64,000 nt of DNA from Macrostomum hystrix (Eukaryota > Platyhelminthes > Macrostomidae): assembly GCA_950097015.1 (NCBI GenBank), contig CATNEN010000034.1, positions 5,660,501-5,724,500 of the forward strand. The letters are read 5' to 3'. The position numbers and the translations under genes are program-made. Each line of letters opens with the position of its first letter. Positions within the stretch are counted from its first letter, which is position 1. Below are positions 49,134 through 59,545 of this stretch, in pieces. Below the pieces are notes generated by a model. The model had not been told where the DNA came from. It did no database searches and saw only the letters and a program-made list of their open reading frames with translations.

Positions 49134-52100
49134 ATGCATTTGCAACTTCCGCTACTGCTGCTTCTGCTGGCCCTGGTCTCGGTGAGCCGGGCTGCTCGGA
49201 GCTCCGCTGAGAACACGTGAGTATAGTAGATAAAGCTGTTCTCAAAATGTTCTATCTTATATTATCCATGTTTGTTTTTTGGCTTCTGCAGAAAACGGAT
49301 AATTGACAGGATTCTAAAGAACTACACTAGACAGAACAGCCCGAATGGAGGTAATCTTAGCTAGTTTATTTATTGATAACATTTTCGGATAAGATAAGAT
49401 TTTCTCCATAATTAATTCTATAAAAAATCTACAAATTTCAGACTCCACAACAAATGTTTACATTGGCATCTACATTATCGGATTCTATTCCATTAGTGAG
49501 GCCACCATGGTGAGCATATTGCATCTACTAATTTACTCTAGACAGTTCTCGAGAACCGCTACGCCACTCACCCCAAGACATTGATCGATTTGGTTGAATC
49601 CTAAGGGTAAGATTCGAACTTCAGACCTCACGGTCAAGATTCCGTGAGAACTCTAAGCTCAACTCTATATTGACTCTTCTGATTCTGCTATTTACTCACA
49701 GCTCTGCATGATATGTATGTCTAGCCTAATAACCTCTTACTGACAAGGCTCTCCGAACTGCATGTACTTCATAACCCAATCCCAAGCACCCAAGCAGGCG
49801 ATTGAGTTTCATATGTAACTCTGATCTGCTGTAGCAGGCAAACTCTAATTTTTCAGTTTATACAGCGTTGATATTGGAGATGGACAAGTTGGTTAAATGA
49901 TTCCCTACTAGTTTAGACTGGTTGTACAGATTATCGAGAAAAATAGCATATCACTTTTCCAACCGGACCTGGTATTTCATATTATTTTTTCTAGTTAGTA
50001 CGAGTATTTAGGCCGAGAAATAGCAGCAATTTACATGAAAAACATTATAAATACTCGTAACTTGAATATTTGTTCACTAGTACTAGCACAGATGCTTCCT
50101 ATAAAAAAATATTTGTTTCTAAGGTTACTTCACGCAAATGCGCAGCAACAGACCTTCAATAACTGCTTGGAGGGGTGTACCTGACAATTCCTGCTTAACT
50201 TCTACAGGACTATTCCTTGACAATCTACTTGCGCCAGCAGTGGACAGACCCGCGCTTGAGATTCAACAGCAGCTTGGTTGGCGGCAAGACGAAGATTAAA
50301 CTCGAGGACAAAATCTGGGAGAAGATCTGGGTGCCGGATGTGTTCCTCAGGTGAAGTCATTATCCCATTGCTGTTTCTGGTGTTGTTATAATATAATAAT
50401 AATAATTGCAGGAGGGCTGCGGGCAATGGCACATCATTTAGTGACACTAGACCCCAGCCAGCGAGGAGGCAATTCTGCCCATTTCGCTGACTCCTGAGCA
50501 CACACGCACACAGATACTTTACGCAGGCACACACTCACGCAGGCGTGTACATCTGCCCTGACTTTCTCATCGTCAGGCAGTGTACACTCTCACTTTGTCT
50601 TGGAGGTTGGCCCTCAAGGGCGTAAATTGCACGACAAGCCCTCAAGCCTTCTCTCCGCGGACGCTGGTTGTAGCACAACATGGAACATAGTCATATAGTC
50701 GTGTAGTACAGGGGGGGGAACAAAAGTAAATAAAACGAAGCGATTGGAAAATTCTTGAGAGAGTGGAGAATGAAGAATAGAGACTACTCAACGGTGGTAT
50801 GGGACCAAAAGTGAGCTCAAAGGACCAGATGAAACAGGCTGCTTCGAGTTGGTCAGGGAGAATAAAAATCAATTTGTAGGCATCGATTTATTGGGCTCAG
50901 AGCAGCTCGGGCTCAGGAGTCTGGGTTGAATGGCAGCTGCAGACACTGTCCTACGCCGAGTTCGGTTTTGAGTTGTTTTTCTCCAGCAGGGACCGGAAGA
51001 TAGGCACCCCTCTTGTGTGCTCCTGGTTTTGCCACGATCTTTCCGAGGCCCTAGCTACCCCATGTGTGTAAGACGTGACAAGCGGCATTTAATATTCGAT
51101 CGCCAGTTCCATCTTGTCCAGCTGGCCGAGACCCCGACGGCTCAGGATGAACGAGAATCGCTGGTTAATATGCTTGCGCCGTAGTTGACATATAGTCAAT
51201 GGGAGGACTTTTATTGCCAATCTATGATAGTAAGGAAGCTGTCGATTTATAGGACCAACCCGATAGACGCAAAGGACGACCTGTCCTGTCAGAACTGATA
51301 AGTTGTGAATGATATGTAAAATTAAATTATTTATAATTCATCATTTTTCGGCTGAACGGCGTTCACTTTAATTGTCGATAAGCAGGAAAATTTTTAATTA
51401 CGCAGTCTTAATCTGGCTATTTGAAACGATTGATCTTAATTCACATTAGGAACAGATCTTTCTTACGCGCGTAATTATCTACGATTTGTGTTATCCAACA
51501 TTTTCGACTCGCAGAAACGAGAAGAAAGCTGACTTTCATTCAGTGACAATTCCCAATCGTTTCATGAATCTGCAGAGCGATGGCCAAATCTGGTATGTAA
51601 TCAAGTAAGTCGCCATGAAGTTTTTGGTCAACACTGTTTTAACACACAATCAAGGCCACATGTCTTAACCTGGGTCAAAATCCCGTGCGGTTATAGTCTG
51701 CTATTACTAAATATAGTAATAAGTTAGCATTGTAGGTTTTGCACAATCAGAGCAAGGAGAAACAGCTGGACCCTGGCCTAAACCGATTATAGCCTGTGTA
51801 CTGTCTGAAGCCGACACACGACCAGCTGTGCTATACCTTTCCTTCCCGCAGACTGTCCGTCACCCTGTCCTGCGAGATGGACTTGAAGAAGTATCCGCTT
51901 GACACCCAGATGTGCCCCATGATGTTTGAGAGCTGTGAGTGGCAGAGACTAGCTTGTTTCTGTGCTAGCAACTGTCGTGCTTTTGTTTAAATTTAAAGGA
52001 TATTTTTTCGATAGTTTGTCGAATCCATTTTCCAATATCGAAATCGCTACAATATTTTTAATCGCTTAACAGTAGAAAGACGACATTTTTCCCCTGTGGA

Positions 52101-53872
52101 TAGACCATGGGGTATTTCAAATACTCACTGCCTACTTCACGACAGCTCCCGAACCGAATGGTCACTCTCGTGAAAGTCCACCAAATGGATCGAAATTTTC
52201 CGCCCTTTACGACCAACTAACTTTCAAAGGCGTCCGACGTCAACATCGTCGAGTTATTCAGCGATTCTTGTCGAATCGAAGATGTTTTGTGGTTCTCGAA
52301 GTTGTTTCATCTGATAGAGCGGATAATTTTAGTCAGTGTTCTGGAATTTCATTCCGATTGGTTGAATATTAAAGGAGATACAGAAAAAAATTCGTATGTA
52401 TTTGTATTTTATATGTGAAGGTCTTTCTACTCTTAACCATTTTAACCAATCAGTTGGCCACACCATGGACACCGTGGCATTCTATTGGCTGCAGCCGCCT
52501 AGGCGACCAGACGACAGACCGGACGACCTCACCATGCCGCAGTTTGATCTGCGCAAAATTCATCTGAAATCATGCGGCCTGAACTACACCACCGGCGCCT
52601 ATCCCTGTCTGCAGATGACCTTCGAATTGAAGCGCGATTTCGGCTACTTTCTCATTCAGGTGTCTGCTGATATTCTCCAAATAAACTACTTTTTATACTT
52701 TACTGACTACTCGCAAGTAGAAATCTCAGCGCATTTTTGCCAACTTATGATTATTTTTATTCTACGCGATACGCAGATCTACATACCGACCATGCTGATT
52801 GTGATTCTGAGCTGGTTTGCATTCTGGCTGAACATCGACGCGGTGCCCGCCCGAGTTAGTCTGGGTTTGCTGACTGGTGAGTAGGGGTTGGTCATCGTGA
52901 GTCCTTCTTGCCACTGCTGCTCTAAGGCTCTTGATGTGTCGGTTGCGTTTCTGTATCACACCCGATTGCTGCTGACCCATGAGCACACACGCACACTGAT
53001 TCGTATACAGGCTTGCTGATCATATACTGCTCACATACTGCTCACATACTGCTCACATACTGCTCACATACTGCTCACATACTGCTCACATGCTGCTCAC
53101 ATACTGCTCACATACTGCTCACATACTGCTCACATACTGCTCACATACTGCTCACATACTGCTCACATACTGCTCACATACTGCTCACATACTGCTCGTC
53201 AGGCCTTGACGATTGTAGTAAACTGAATCTGGCTCGAACTAAACAATTCCAGTTTTGACCATCACAACCCAAGCGTCTGGCTCGAAGTCTTCCCTGCCGA
53301 AGGTGTCCTACATAAAGGCCATCGACGTCTGGATGAGCGCCTGCCTGGGCTTTGTGTTCGCCTCCCTGCTGGAATTCGCCATCGTGAATGTGTACAGTCG
53401 GCAAGGCGGCACAGGCGCAGGCGGTAGCGGAGGCCGTGGCCGCGTCAAACGGTCTAGCGCAACAAAGACGGGCGAGACAAAGAAGACTGCTAGAAAGTCG
53501 GCTGGCCCAGCTGCGGCGTCCCGACGACGCTTCCGCGGTCCTTGGAGCAGCGGCTGCAGCGGAGCGACAGGCAGCGCTAGCGGCGGCGTCGCCGGGGCTG
53601 GCGGCATCGGCAGCCGGAGCGACTCGCCAGTATTCGTGAGAGAACCGGCCGCTACTGCCGCCTTGGCGGCCGCTCCCGTTGCCACCGTATCTCATACCTC
53701 TCTGAATGTTGAGCCGCCACCGCCGCCACCGCCTCCGGCGCCGCAGCCGCCGACGCAGCCGCAGTTGCCGTCGATTGCAAAGCGCATTGACAAGTTCTCG
53801 CGGCGATTCTTTCCTCTCAGCTTCCTGCTGTTTAACGTGGTCTACTGGGTTTACTATATGATCATCGCCTGA
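49134..53872 (+). CDS. Cys-loop anion channel subunit (glycine receptor/GluCl type), copy A
   Basis: Pentameric ligand-gated chloride channel subunit, 483 residues. Nine exons: 49134-49216, 49292-49350, 49442-49509, 50208-50350, 51515-51604, 51852-51934, 52454-52659, 52777-52876, 53253-53872; all phases agree. Seen: signal peptide (1-20), [29 protein letters not shown], the Cys-loop C155-x13-C169, and a second disulphide loop C216-C227, which marks the GlyR/GluCl branch rather than GABA-A. Pre-M2 PAR (268-270) predicts anion selectivity. M1 starts at [13 protein letters not shown]2 reads [17 protein letters not shown]3 follows [13 protein letters not shown]. The M3-M4 loop is Gly/Ala/Pro-rich, and M4 ends the protein at YYMIIA. 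Agonist (glycine, glutamate or other) cannot be told. A splice acceptor at 49120 precedes the ATG by 13 nt. Tandem paralogue at 55.5 kb. Confidence 0.93.
49555..49665 (-). mobile_element. tRNA-like SINE fragment in channel A intron 3
   Basis: Minus strand shows GAGCTTAGAG and about 30 nt later GAAGTTCGAATCTTACCC, resembling Pol III A and B boxes. Confidence 0.35.
50410..50512 (+). repeat. Dispersed ~100 bp repeat, copy 2
   Basis: In channel A intron 4. Matches 33896-33987 with about a 10 bp internal difference; shares GGAGGGCTG at the left and CGCTGACTCCTGAGCACACA at the right. Confidence 0.6.
50887..50892 (-). promoter_or_regulatory. Minus-strand poly(A) signal inside channel A intron 4
   Basis: AATAAA on the minus strand, about 200 nt after the stop of the antisense frame described at 51089. 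Confidence 0.4.
51089..51245 (-). CDS. Antisense terminal exon candidate nested in channel A intron 4
   Basis: On the minus strand an ATG-less frame stays open for at least 50 codons and ends [18 protein letters not shown] then ELAIEY and TAA. The last ~23 codons are strongly G/C-ending, unlike intron sequence. Possible acceptors precede it at ACTATCATAG (about 51220) and at ATTAACCAG (51161). About 200 nt after the stop lies AATAAA. Together these look like the last coding exon and 3' UTR of a gene on the opposite strand; earlier exons were not found. I do not recognise the protein. It could also be a fragment of an old gene copy. Confidence 0.35.
53020..53200. repeat. 11 bp minisatellite in channel A intron 8
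   Basis: About 16 copies of CATACTGCTCA between the M1/pre-M2 exon and the M2-M4 exon. Confidence 0.93.
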
Positions 53873-53919
53873 TCGGAAAATTAAAATCTGCCACACGCTT
53901 AACTGTGTCGTCAGAAAAA

Positions 53920-53925
53920 AATAAA
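53920..53925 (+). promoter_or_regulatory. Poly(A) signal of channel A
   Basis: AATAAA 47 nt after the stop codon. Confidence 0.75.
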
Positions 53926-54062
53926 CAAAAGTTTTAACTCCAAAGGAACATTTGACAAACTTTGATTTGCTTTGAAAAGCACGCTAGCTTAGAGAAAATG
54001 CACTTGCTCCTCTTGAAATCTGTAATAAGAAGCCGATAACGCCTGTTCGGTTCATTTAGTTC

Positions 54063-54712
54063 AATCGGGTCACTCAGTACAGACAGTTCACTTCGGGTCA
54101 CTCACTACAGATAGTTCCATCGGGTCACTCAGTACAGACAGTTCACTTCGGGTCACTCACTACAGATAGTTCCATCGGGTCACTCAGTACAGACAGTTCA
54201 CTTCGGGTCACTCAGTACAGACAGTTCACTTCGGGTCACTCAGTACAGACAGTTCACTTCGGGTCACTCAGTACAGACAGTTCACTTCGGGTCACTCAGT
54301 ACAGACAGTTCACTTCGGGTCACTCAGTACAGACAGTTCCATCGGGTCACCACTACAGACAGTTCACTTCAGGTCACTCAGTACAGGCAGTTCACTTCGG
54401 GTCACTCAGTACAGGCAGTTCACTTCGGGTCACTCACTACAGATAGTTCCATCGGGTCACTCAGTACAGATAGTTCCATCGGGTCACTCAGTACAGACAG
54501 TTCCATCGGGTCACCACTGCAGACAGTTCACTTCGGGTCACTCACTACAGATAGTTCCATCGGGTCACCACTACAGACAGTTCACTTCGGGTCACTCACT
54601 ACAGATAGTTCCATCGGGTCACCACTACAGACAGTTCACTTCGGGTCACTCACTACAGATAGTTCCATCGGGTCACCACTACAGACAGTTCACTTCGGGT
54701 CACTCAGTAAAG
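54063..54712. repeat. 27-28 bp minisatellite between the two channel genes
   Basis: About 24 copies of TCGGGTCACTCAGTACAGAC followed by AGTTCACT, alternating with AGTTCCA types and a shorter CACCACTACAGAC type; composite units recur as doublets. Confidence 0.92.
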
Positions 54713-55552
54713 TTACTAATTTAGTTCATATGCGTTTAGAAGAAAGTTTAATATATGACCGTAAATGTTAACTTTTCATGGATTTAAAATTTTAGTAGTG
54801 CAAAATATATTGAGTCAGAACCACACATCACAGATTTGTATTATTTCTAAATGCACATTGCACTAAAGTATTCGATTTCAATCGATTTGTTCTCTGGGAT
54901 TTACAACAGCAATAACTACAAAGTACAACAATGTACGCTTTCAAGATGAAAAGAAAGCTAGGGATTCTTTCTCTCGACTGCATTCTAGTACCTAATTCAT
55001 TTGCCTCATGAACCTGGGTCTTCGGGTTAGGGTTGACTTCGGGTAGAACCGTTCTGACATTACTTGCAAAAACATTCTCTGCTCTTGACGACTAGCAGAG
55101 TGAAAAAGTTGAAAGACAGAGTACAGAGAGAAAGAACAGGAGAGAGAGAGTGGCTGCTGTTCCATCTGAAAACGCAGCTTTCACGAAATATCAAGAATAA
55201 TCTTTATTTCCAGTGACTAAGTGTTTAAATGTTCAGCAACTAGAAAATCGACGCCTTTTGTGACTTTTACCACGCAGTGATTCTTCTCTAGAAATTTTCT
55301 AACATCAAATAATCTGCAGGCCTTGGAGGTCTTCGAATACATTTGCCTCAGTGAGTAGCTAAGATTTGGGGCGCAGCCGCGGAGAGAAAACTTGGAGGCT
55401 TGTCGCGAACAAGAACAGGACAGTCTGAGAAGGTGATAGAGTTAAGTGAGCGAGAGACAACTTCCAACTAATGCACGTTGAGATAAGGTAAATCTATCAT
55501 TTCCCTTTCAGATTGAAAGTGCCAAAGAACTATTCGCAAGTTTGGAGTCAGA
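54713..55552. other. Spacer upstream of channel copy B
   Basis: No gene. Contains a ~34 bp GC-rich motif at 55365-55398 that is shared with 25166-25200 in the nuclear receptor gene. An acceptor-like TTTCCCTTTCAG ends at about 55511, 41 nt before the ATG of copy B. Confidence 0.5.
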
Positions 55553-55698
55553 ATGCAGCAGCGCCACAATGCCCTGTCACTGATTTTGGTCCTGCTGACG
55601 GGTTCCGTGGCACTTTCTGCCGGTCAGCCTGCTCGAAGCTCATTGACATCTTGAGCAACCAATGAACAATTTTAATGAATACCTTTTTTGTCACCAAA

Positions 55699-55868
55699 CA
55701 CCTTCTTGTTATTGAAAACCTTCCTGTTCTTGAACACCTGCCAGTTACTTTTCTGTTCTTGAACACCTGCCAGTTACCTTTCTGTTCTTGAACACCTTCT
55801 AGTTCTTGAACACCTTCTAGTTCTTGAACACCTTCTAGTTATTGAACACCTTCTATTTCTCGAACACA
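55699..55868. repeat. ~18 bp minisatellite in copy B intron 1
   Basis: About nine copies of GTTCTTGAACACCTTCTA and variants (CTGCCAGTTACTTT). Confidence 0.8.
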
Positions 55869-56557
55869 AGTTGTCGAACACTTTGACACACACTTTGTTG
55901 CTTTTCATTTGCTGATGCACTAAGAACGCAGCTAATGGACGAAATTCTGAAGAACTATAGCCGGATCGACAGTCCAAGCAGGGGTGAGACTGCTCCTTGC
56001 TCCTTGCCTTGCTTATCAATAGGATAAAATGATTATTGAATAATTTTATACAATAATTCATGCTTGTCCTGTTCAGATTCCACCACAAACGTTTACATTG
56101 GTGTCTACATTACTGGAATTCACTCGGTTAATGCTGCCGAAAACGTAAGTGGGATAGTTGTACACTGATTTGTGAATACATAATAATATACATAGCGATA
56201 GTAACCTCATAATATTATTGCCAGGAATACACAATGACATTTTACCTGCGTCAGAAGTGGACCGACTCGCGACTCAAGTTCGACTCGAATCTGGTTGGGG
56301 GCAAGAGCCAAATCACTCTGCAAGACAGCACACTGGAGAAGATTTGGGTGCCGGACGTGTTTTTCAGGTTAGAGTTCGACAAATTCATTGCGAAATCTTT
56401 TCCTATTCTCCCGTTTTTCATGTAATTTTTTACATGAGATTTTTGGTTGAACGAAAAATGACTGGTTATAAATAAGTATGAAGTCATATCCAAACCAAGA
56501 TATTAATATTCGAAGATTATATCGAAGCTTGTGACACTTACATAAGCCGAATCTCGT

Positions 56558-56778
56558 CCTCGATGTACGCAGACGACATCTCGTCCTCGATGTACGCAGA
56601 CGAAATCTCGTCCTCGATGTACGCAGACGAAATCTCGTCCTCGATGTACGCAGACGAAATCTCGTCCTCGATGTACGCAGACGAAATCTCGTCCTCGATG
56701 TACGCAGACGAAATCTCGTCCTCGATGTACGCAGACGACATCTCGTCCTCGATGTACGCAGACGACATCTCGACCCCA
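56558..56778. repeat. 27 bp minisatellite in copy B intron 4
   Basis: Eight copies of CTCGTCCTCGATGTACGCAG plus ACGAAAT or ACGACAT. Open in several frames because 27 is divisible by three; not coding. Confidence 0.93.
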
Positions 56779-57352
56779 ATGTACCCTAATGACCCAAATC
56801 GCCACCCGCTACTTCGTGCGAATTTTTTACATTTAAAGGCGGATCCCTCTAAAGTCACTCTAAGCCTTTGCAAACTTGATAGCTCTTAGCGACTAAAGCA
56901 GACCCCAGTTTAGATTTCTTCCCCATTTGGCAACCAATTATTATTAATAGGAACGAAAAGAAGGCCAAATTTCTCTCGGTTCCGATTTCAACTCGTTATT
57001 TGCAAGTGCGCAACGATGGTGGAGTCTGGTACGTCATGAAGTAAGCTTTTCATTCATTTTGGTATTAATTCCTACCCGTGTCTGCAGATGACATTCGAGC
57101 TGAAAAGAAACTATGGCACCTTCATTTTTCCGGTTTGCTCCCCGCGTTTCAGTTTTTATCATCTCTTATTGTTAATAAAAACGAATTATAGACAAAAAAT
57201 TTCACCACCTTTCCAGGTCTATTTCCCGAGCATTCTGATTGTTATGCTCAGCTGGCTGTCATTCTGGCTGAGCGGCAATGACACCGCTGCACGGGTCAGC
57301 CTGGGTCTACTGGGAGGTGAGCGAATGTAATTTCATTTATTATTTCACTGTG

Positions 57353-57706
57353 GTTATCAGCCATCGGTTATCAACCATCGGTTATCAACCATCGGTTATC
57401 AACCATTGGTTATCAACCATCGGTTATCAACCATTGGTTATCAACGATCGGTTATCAACCATTGGTTATCAACCATTGGTTATCAAACATTGGTTATCAA
57501 CCATCGGTTATCAACCATCGGTTATCAACCATCGGTTATCAACCATCGGTTATCAACCATCGGTTATCAACCATCGGTTATCAACCATCGGTTATCAACC
57601 ATCGGTTATCAACCATCGGTTATCAACCATCGGTTATCAACCATCGGTTATCTACCATCGGTTATCAACCATCGGTTATCAACCATCGGTTATCAACCAT
57701 CGGTTA
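57353..57706. repeat. 14 bp minisatellite in copy B intron 8
   Basis: About 25 copies of GGTTATCAACCATC, occupying nearly the whole intron (57317-57712) and reaching within 7 nt of the exon 9 acceptor. Confidence 0.95.
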
Positions 57707-58429
57707 CTGCAGTCCTGGCCATCTTGATCCAGTCGACAGTGCTCCTGATATTCTATGCTCCGAGGACCTCCTACATCCGAGCCATAGACGTCTGGCTGAC
57801 GGCCTGTCTAGTGTTTATTTTCGCCTCGCTATTGGAATTCGGCGTCGTCAGTTTCTGCAGCCGCCACTTTGACCGCGCCGCTTCTGCCGCCTTCCCTATG
57901 GTTGCCATGCCAAACGAGGCAAAGGTGGAGGCGGCTGCTTCAGCTCAGCCGGTACAGCCTCGCCCGCAGCAGCAGCAGCAAGCCATAAACGCCGAGCTGT
58001 TGGACATGCTTGCCCGCGTAGGCTTCCCACTGGCCTTCCTGCTGTTCAACATTATCCTCTGGGCTTGCTGTCTGAGCTGAGCACCACACACACCAAGATC
58101 GTCAGTGTGCTGATTGTGCTGGGGTTGAAATCCCCCATAAACAATGGAGTCTTGGTAGCGTGCGGACCACTATTCTCATTTAGTTTTTCTGACTTTTTAG
58201 CATTATTGTCAATCTCCTGATCTCCTGATATGTACTATAGATTGCATATAAATTCGTGATCAAACACCTAGATCCTCGCCTAATTATCCCAAACTGTCTA
58301 CTAATTAGTCCTTTCCAATCATTTAGTTTTTTAGTTGGATCCGTCAACTCTCCAAGACTCTCTCTCGTTATTAAGCCACACAGAAGAGGATCTGCCGCTG
58401 TCTTTGTGTCTCTATTTTTATAAATGAAG

Positions 58430-58484
58430 ATTAAGTGAATGAAGATTCCGTTAATAAGGATTCCGTGAATGAGGATTCCGTTAA
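58430..58484. repeat. 15 bp minisatellite, left part
   Basis: About four copies of GATTCCGTGAATGAG and GATTCCGTTAATAAG. The array is interrupted by the transposon at 58485-59090 and resumes at 59091. Confidence 0.85.
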
Positions 58485-59090
58485 CAGTAGGACTACCAAG
58501 CCATTTTGCCGCCCGTTTTTATACCAAGGGGGGATTTTCCCCCCACCCTGAAATTTTTTTTGCCAGCGCCTGAATGCTTTGGGGGTGACTGATTGGTTGA
58601 CAGACTAGTCGAGGGTGTCCTGTGGTTCAGCTGCGCCTAATAGTTAGGCTTGAACAGTGAAATTGGAGAACTTCGCGTCAGGGTGTCCATAGTGGCCTAG
58701 TTCCACCTGTTGTAGCTCTTGAAGGTCTAGATAGATAAGAGAGATAGATATAGATAAAGGTCGGTGACCGCCGAAGTCGGAGATGATGCAAGCACATTCG
58801 GGTGACATGCTGATAAAGTTTGAAGGTCTGAAAAGGCCGCACTGAGGCGCAGTGCAAATTCGTGTATAGGGGTGTATGAAATACACTAGCTCATATGGGA
58901 AAAATCGGACCTTCGGCCAGAAACATTGAACATCTCGACGGTCTGAAGAGCTGGCGACTTGTTTCTTGTTTCAAAAGATGCGCAACAAAAAGTTGGCCCG
59001 TGTTCTAGAGTTTCGTGTGCTTGCATTGTTCCGTTCGGGTGCAGCAAAAAAATGGTCAGGGGGGGAAATCCCCCCTTGGTAGTTCTACTG
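58485..59090 (-). mobile_element. TTAA-flanked non-autonomous DNA transposon, copy 1
   Basis: 606 bp element with terminal inverted repeats CAGTAGGACTACCAAG and CTTGGTAGTTCTACTG (one mismatch). Left flank is TTAA, right flank ATAA, so the duplication is nearly kept. Poly-G and poly-C runs lie just inside both ends. No transposase frame. TTAA target choice is typical of piggyBac-type elements; that affiliation is inference. Confidence 0.8.
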
Positions 59091-59545
59091 ATAATGAAGA
59101 TTCCGTAAATGAGGATTCTGTGAATGAGGATTCCGTGAATGAGGATTCTGTGAATGAGGATTCCTTGAATGAGGATTCCTTGAATGAGGATTCCTTGAAT
59201 GAAGATTCCGTGGATGAGGATTCCTTGAATGAGGATTCCGTGAATGAAGATTCCGTGAATGAAGATTCCGTGAATGAGGATTCCTTGAATGAAGATTCCG
59301 TGAATGAGGATTCCGTGAATGAAGATTCCGTGGATGAAGATTCCGTGAATGAGGATTCATTGAATGAGGATTCCGTGAATGAAGATTCCGTGAATGAGGA
59401 TTCCGTGAATGAGGATTCTTTGAATGAAGATTCCGTGAATGAAGATTCCGTGAATGAAGATTCCGTGAATGAAGATTCCGTGAATGAGTATTCCTTGAAT
59501 GAAGATTCCGTGAATGAAGATTCCGTGAATGAAGATTCCGTGAAT
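59091..59545. repeat. 15 bp minisatellite, right part, about 30 copies
   Basis: Unit GATTCCGTGAATGAA or GAG; variants TCCTTG and GTGGATG. Five codons per unit, so both strands stay open (NEDSV repeats); not called as a gene. Confidence 0.93.

Larger units (their letters stand above)
55553..58080 (+). pseudogene. Cys-loop anion channel subunit, copy B: lacks the Cys-loop exon, probably decaying
   Basis: Tandem paralogue of copy A. Surviving exons: 55553-55650 (signal peptide), 55925-55983, 56077-56144, 56225-56367, 56951-57040, a 3' remnant 57070-57132, 57217-57316 and 57713-58080. Exons 2 to 5 and 8 have exactly the same lengths as in copy A (59, 68, 143, 90, 100 nt) and the same phases. Defects: the exon 1 donor reads TC-TTGAGC where copy A has AC-GTGAGT. 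Exon 6 with the Cys-loop and about 140 nt of exon 7 are missing, leaving only [12 protein letters not shown]. The pre-M2 triplet is AAR, not PAR, and M2 is unusually hydrophobic. M3, M4 and the stop are intact, so decay is recent or the product has been repurposed. No CTG CAG junction at the remnant keeps frame; only a weak AG at 57106-57107 would. Confidence 0.8.

Noticed and set aside
48146-49210. Plus ORFs of up to 322 codons (SHLSRVSSLPCLI repeats)
   Set aside because: Products of the 16 bp array in all three frames (48 nt per three units).
52160-52440. Open plus frame in channel A intron 6 ([16 protein letters not shown]...)
   Set aside because: Broken by stops upstream, AT-rich codons in its second half; exon 6 and exon 7 join in phase without it.
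53174-53896. 240-codon minus ORF opposite the last exon of channel A
   Set aside because: Shadow of the GC-rich M3-M4 loop codons.
56563-56889. SSMYADEIS-repeat ORF in channel copy B
   Set aside because: Lies in intron 4 between phase-matched exons; repeat product.
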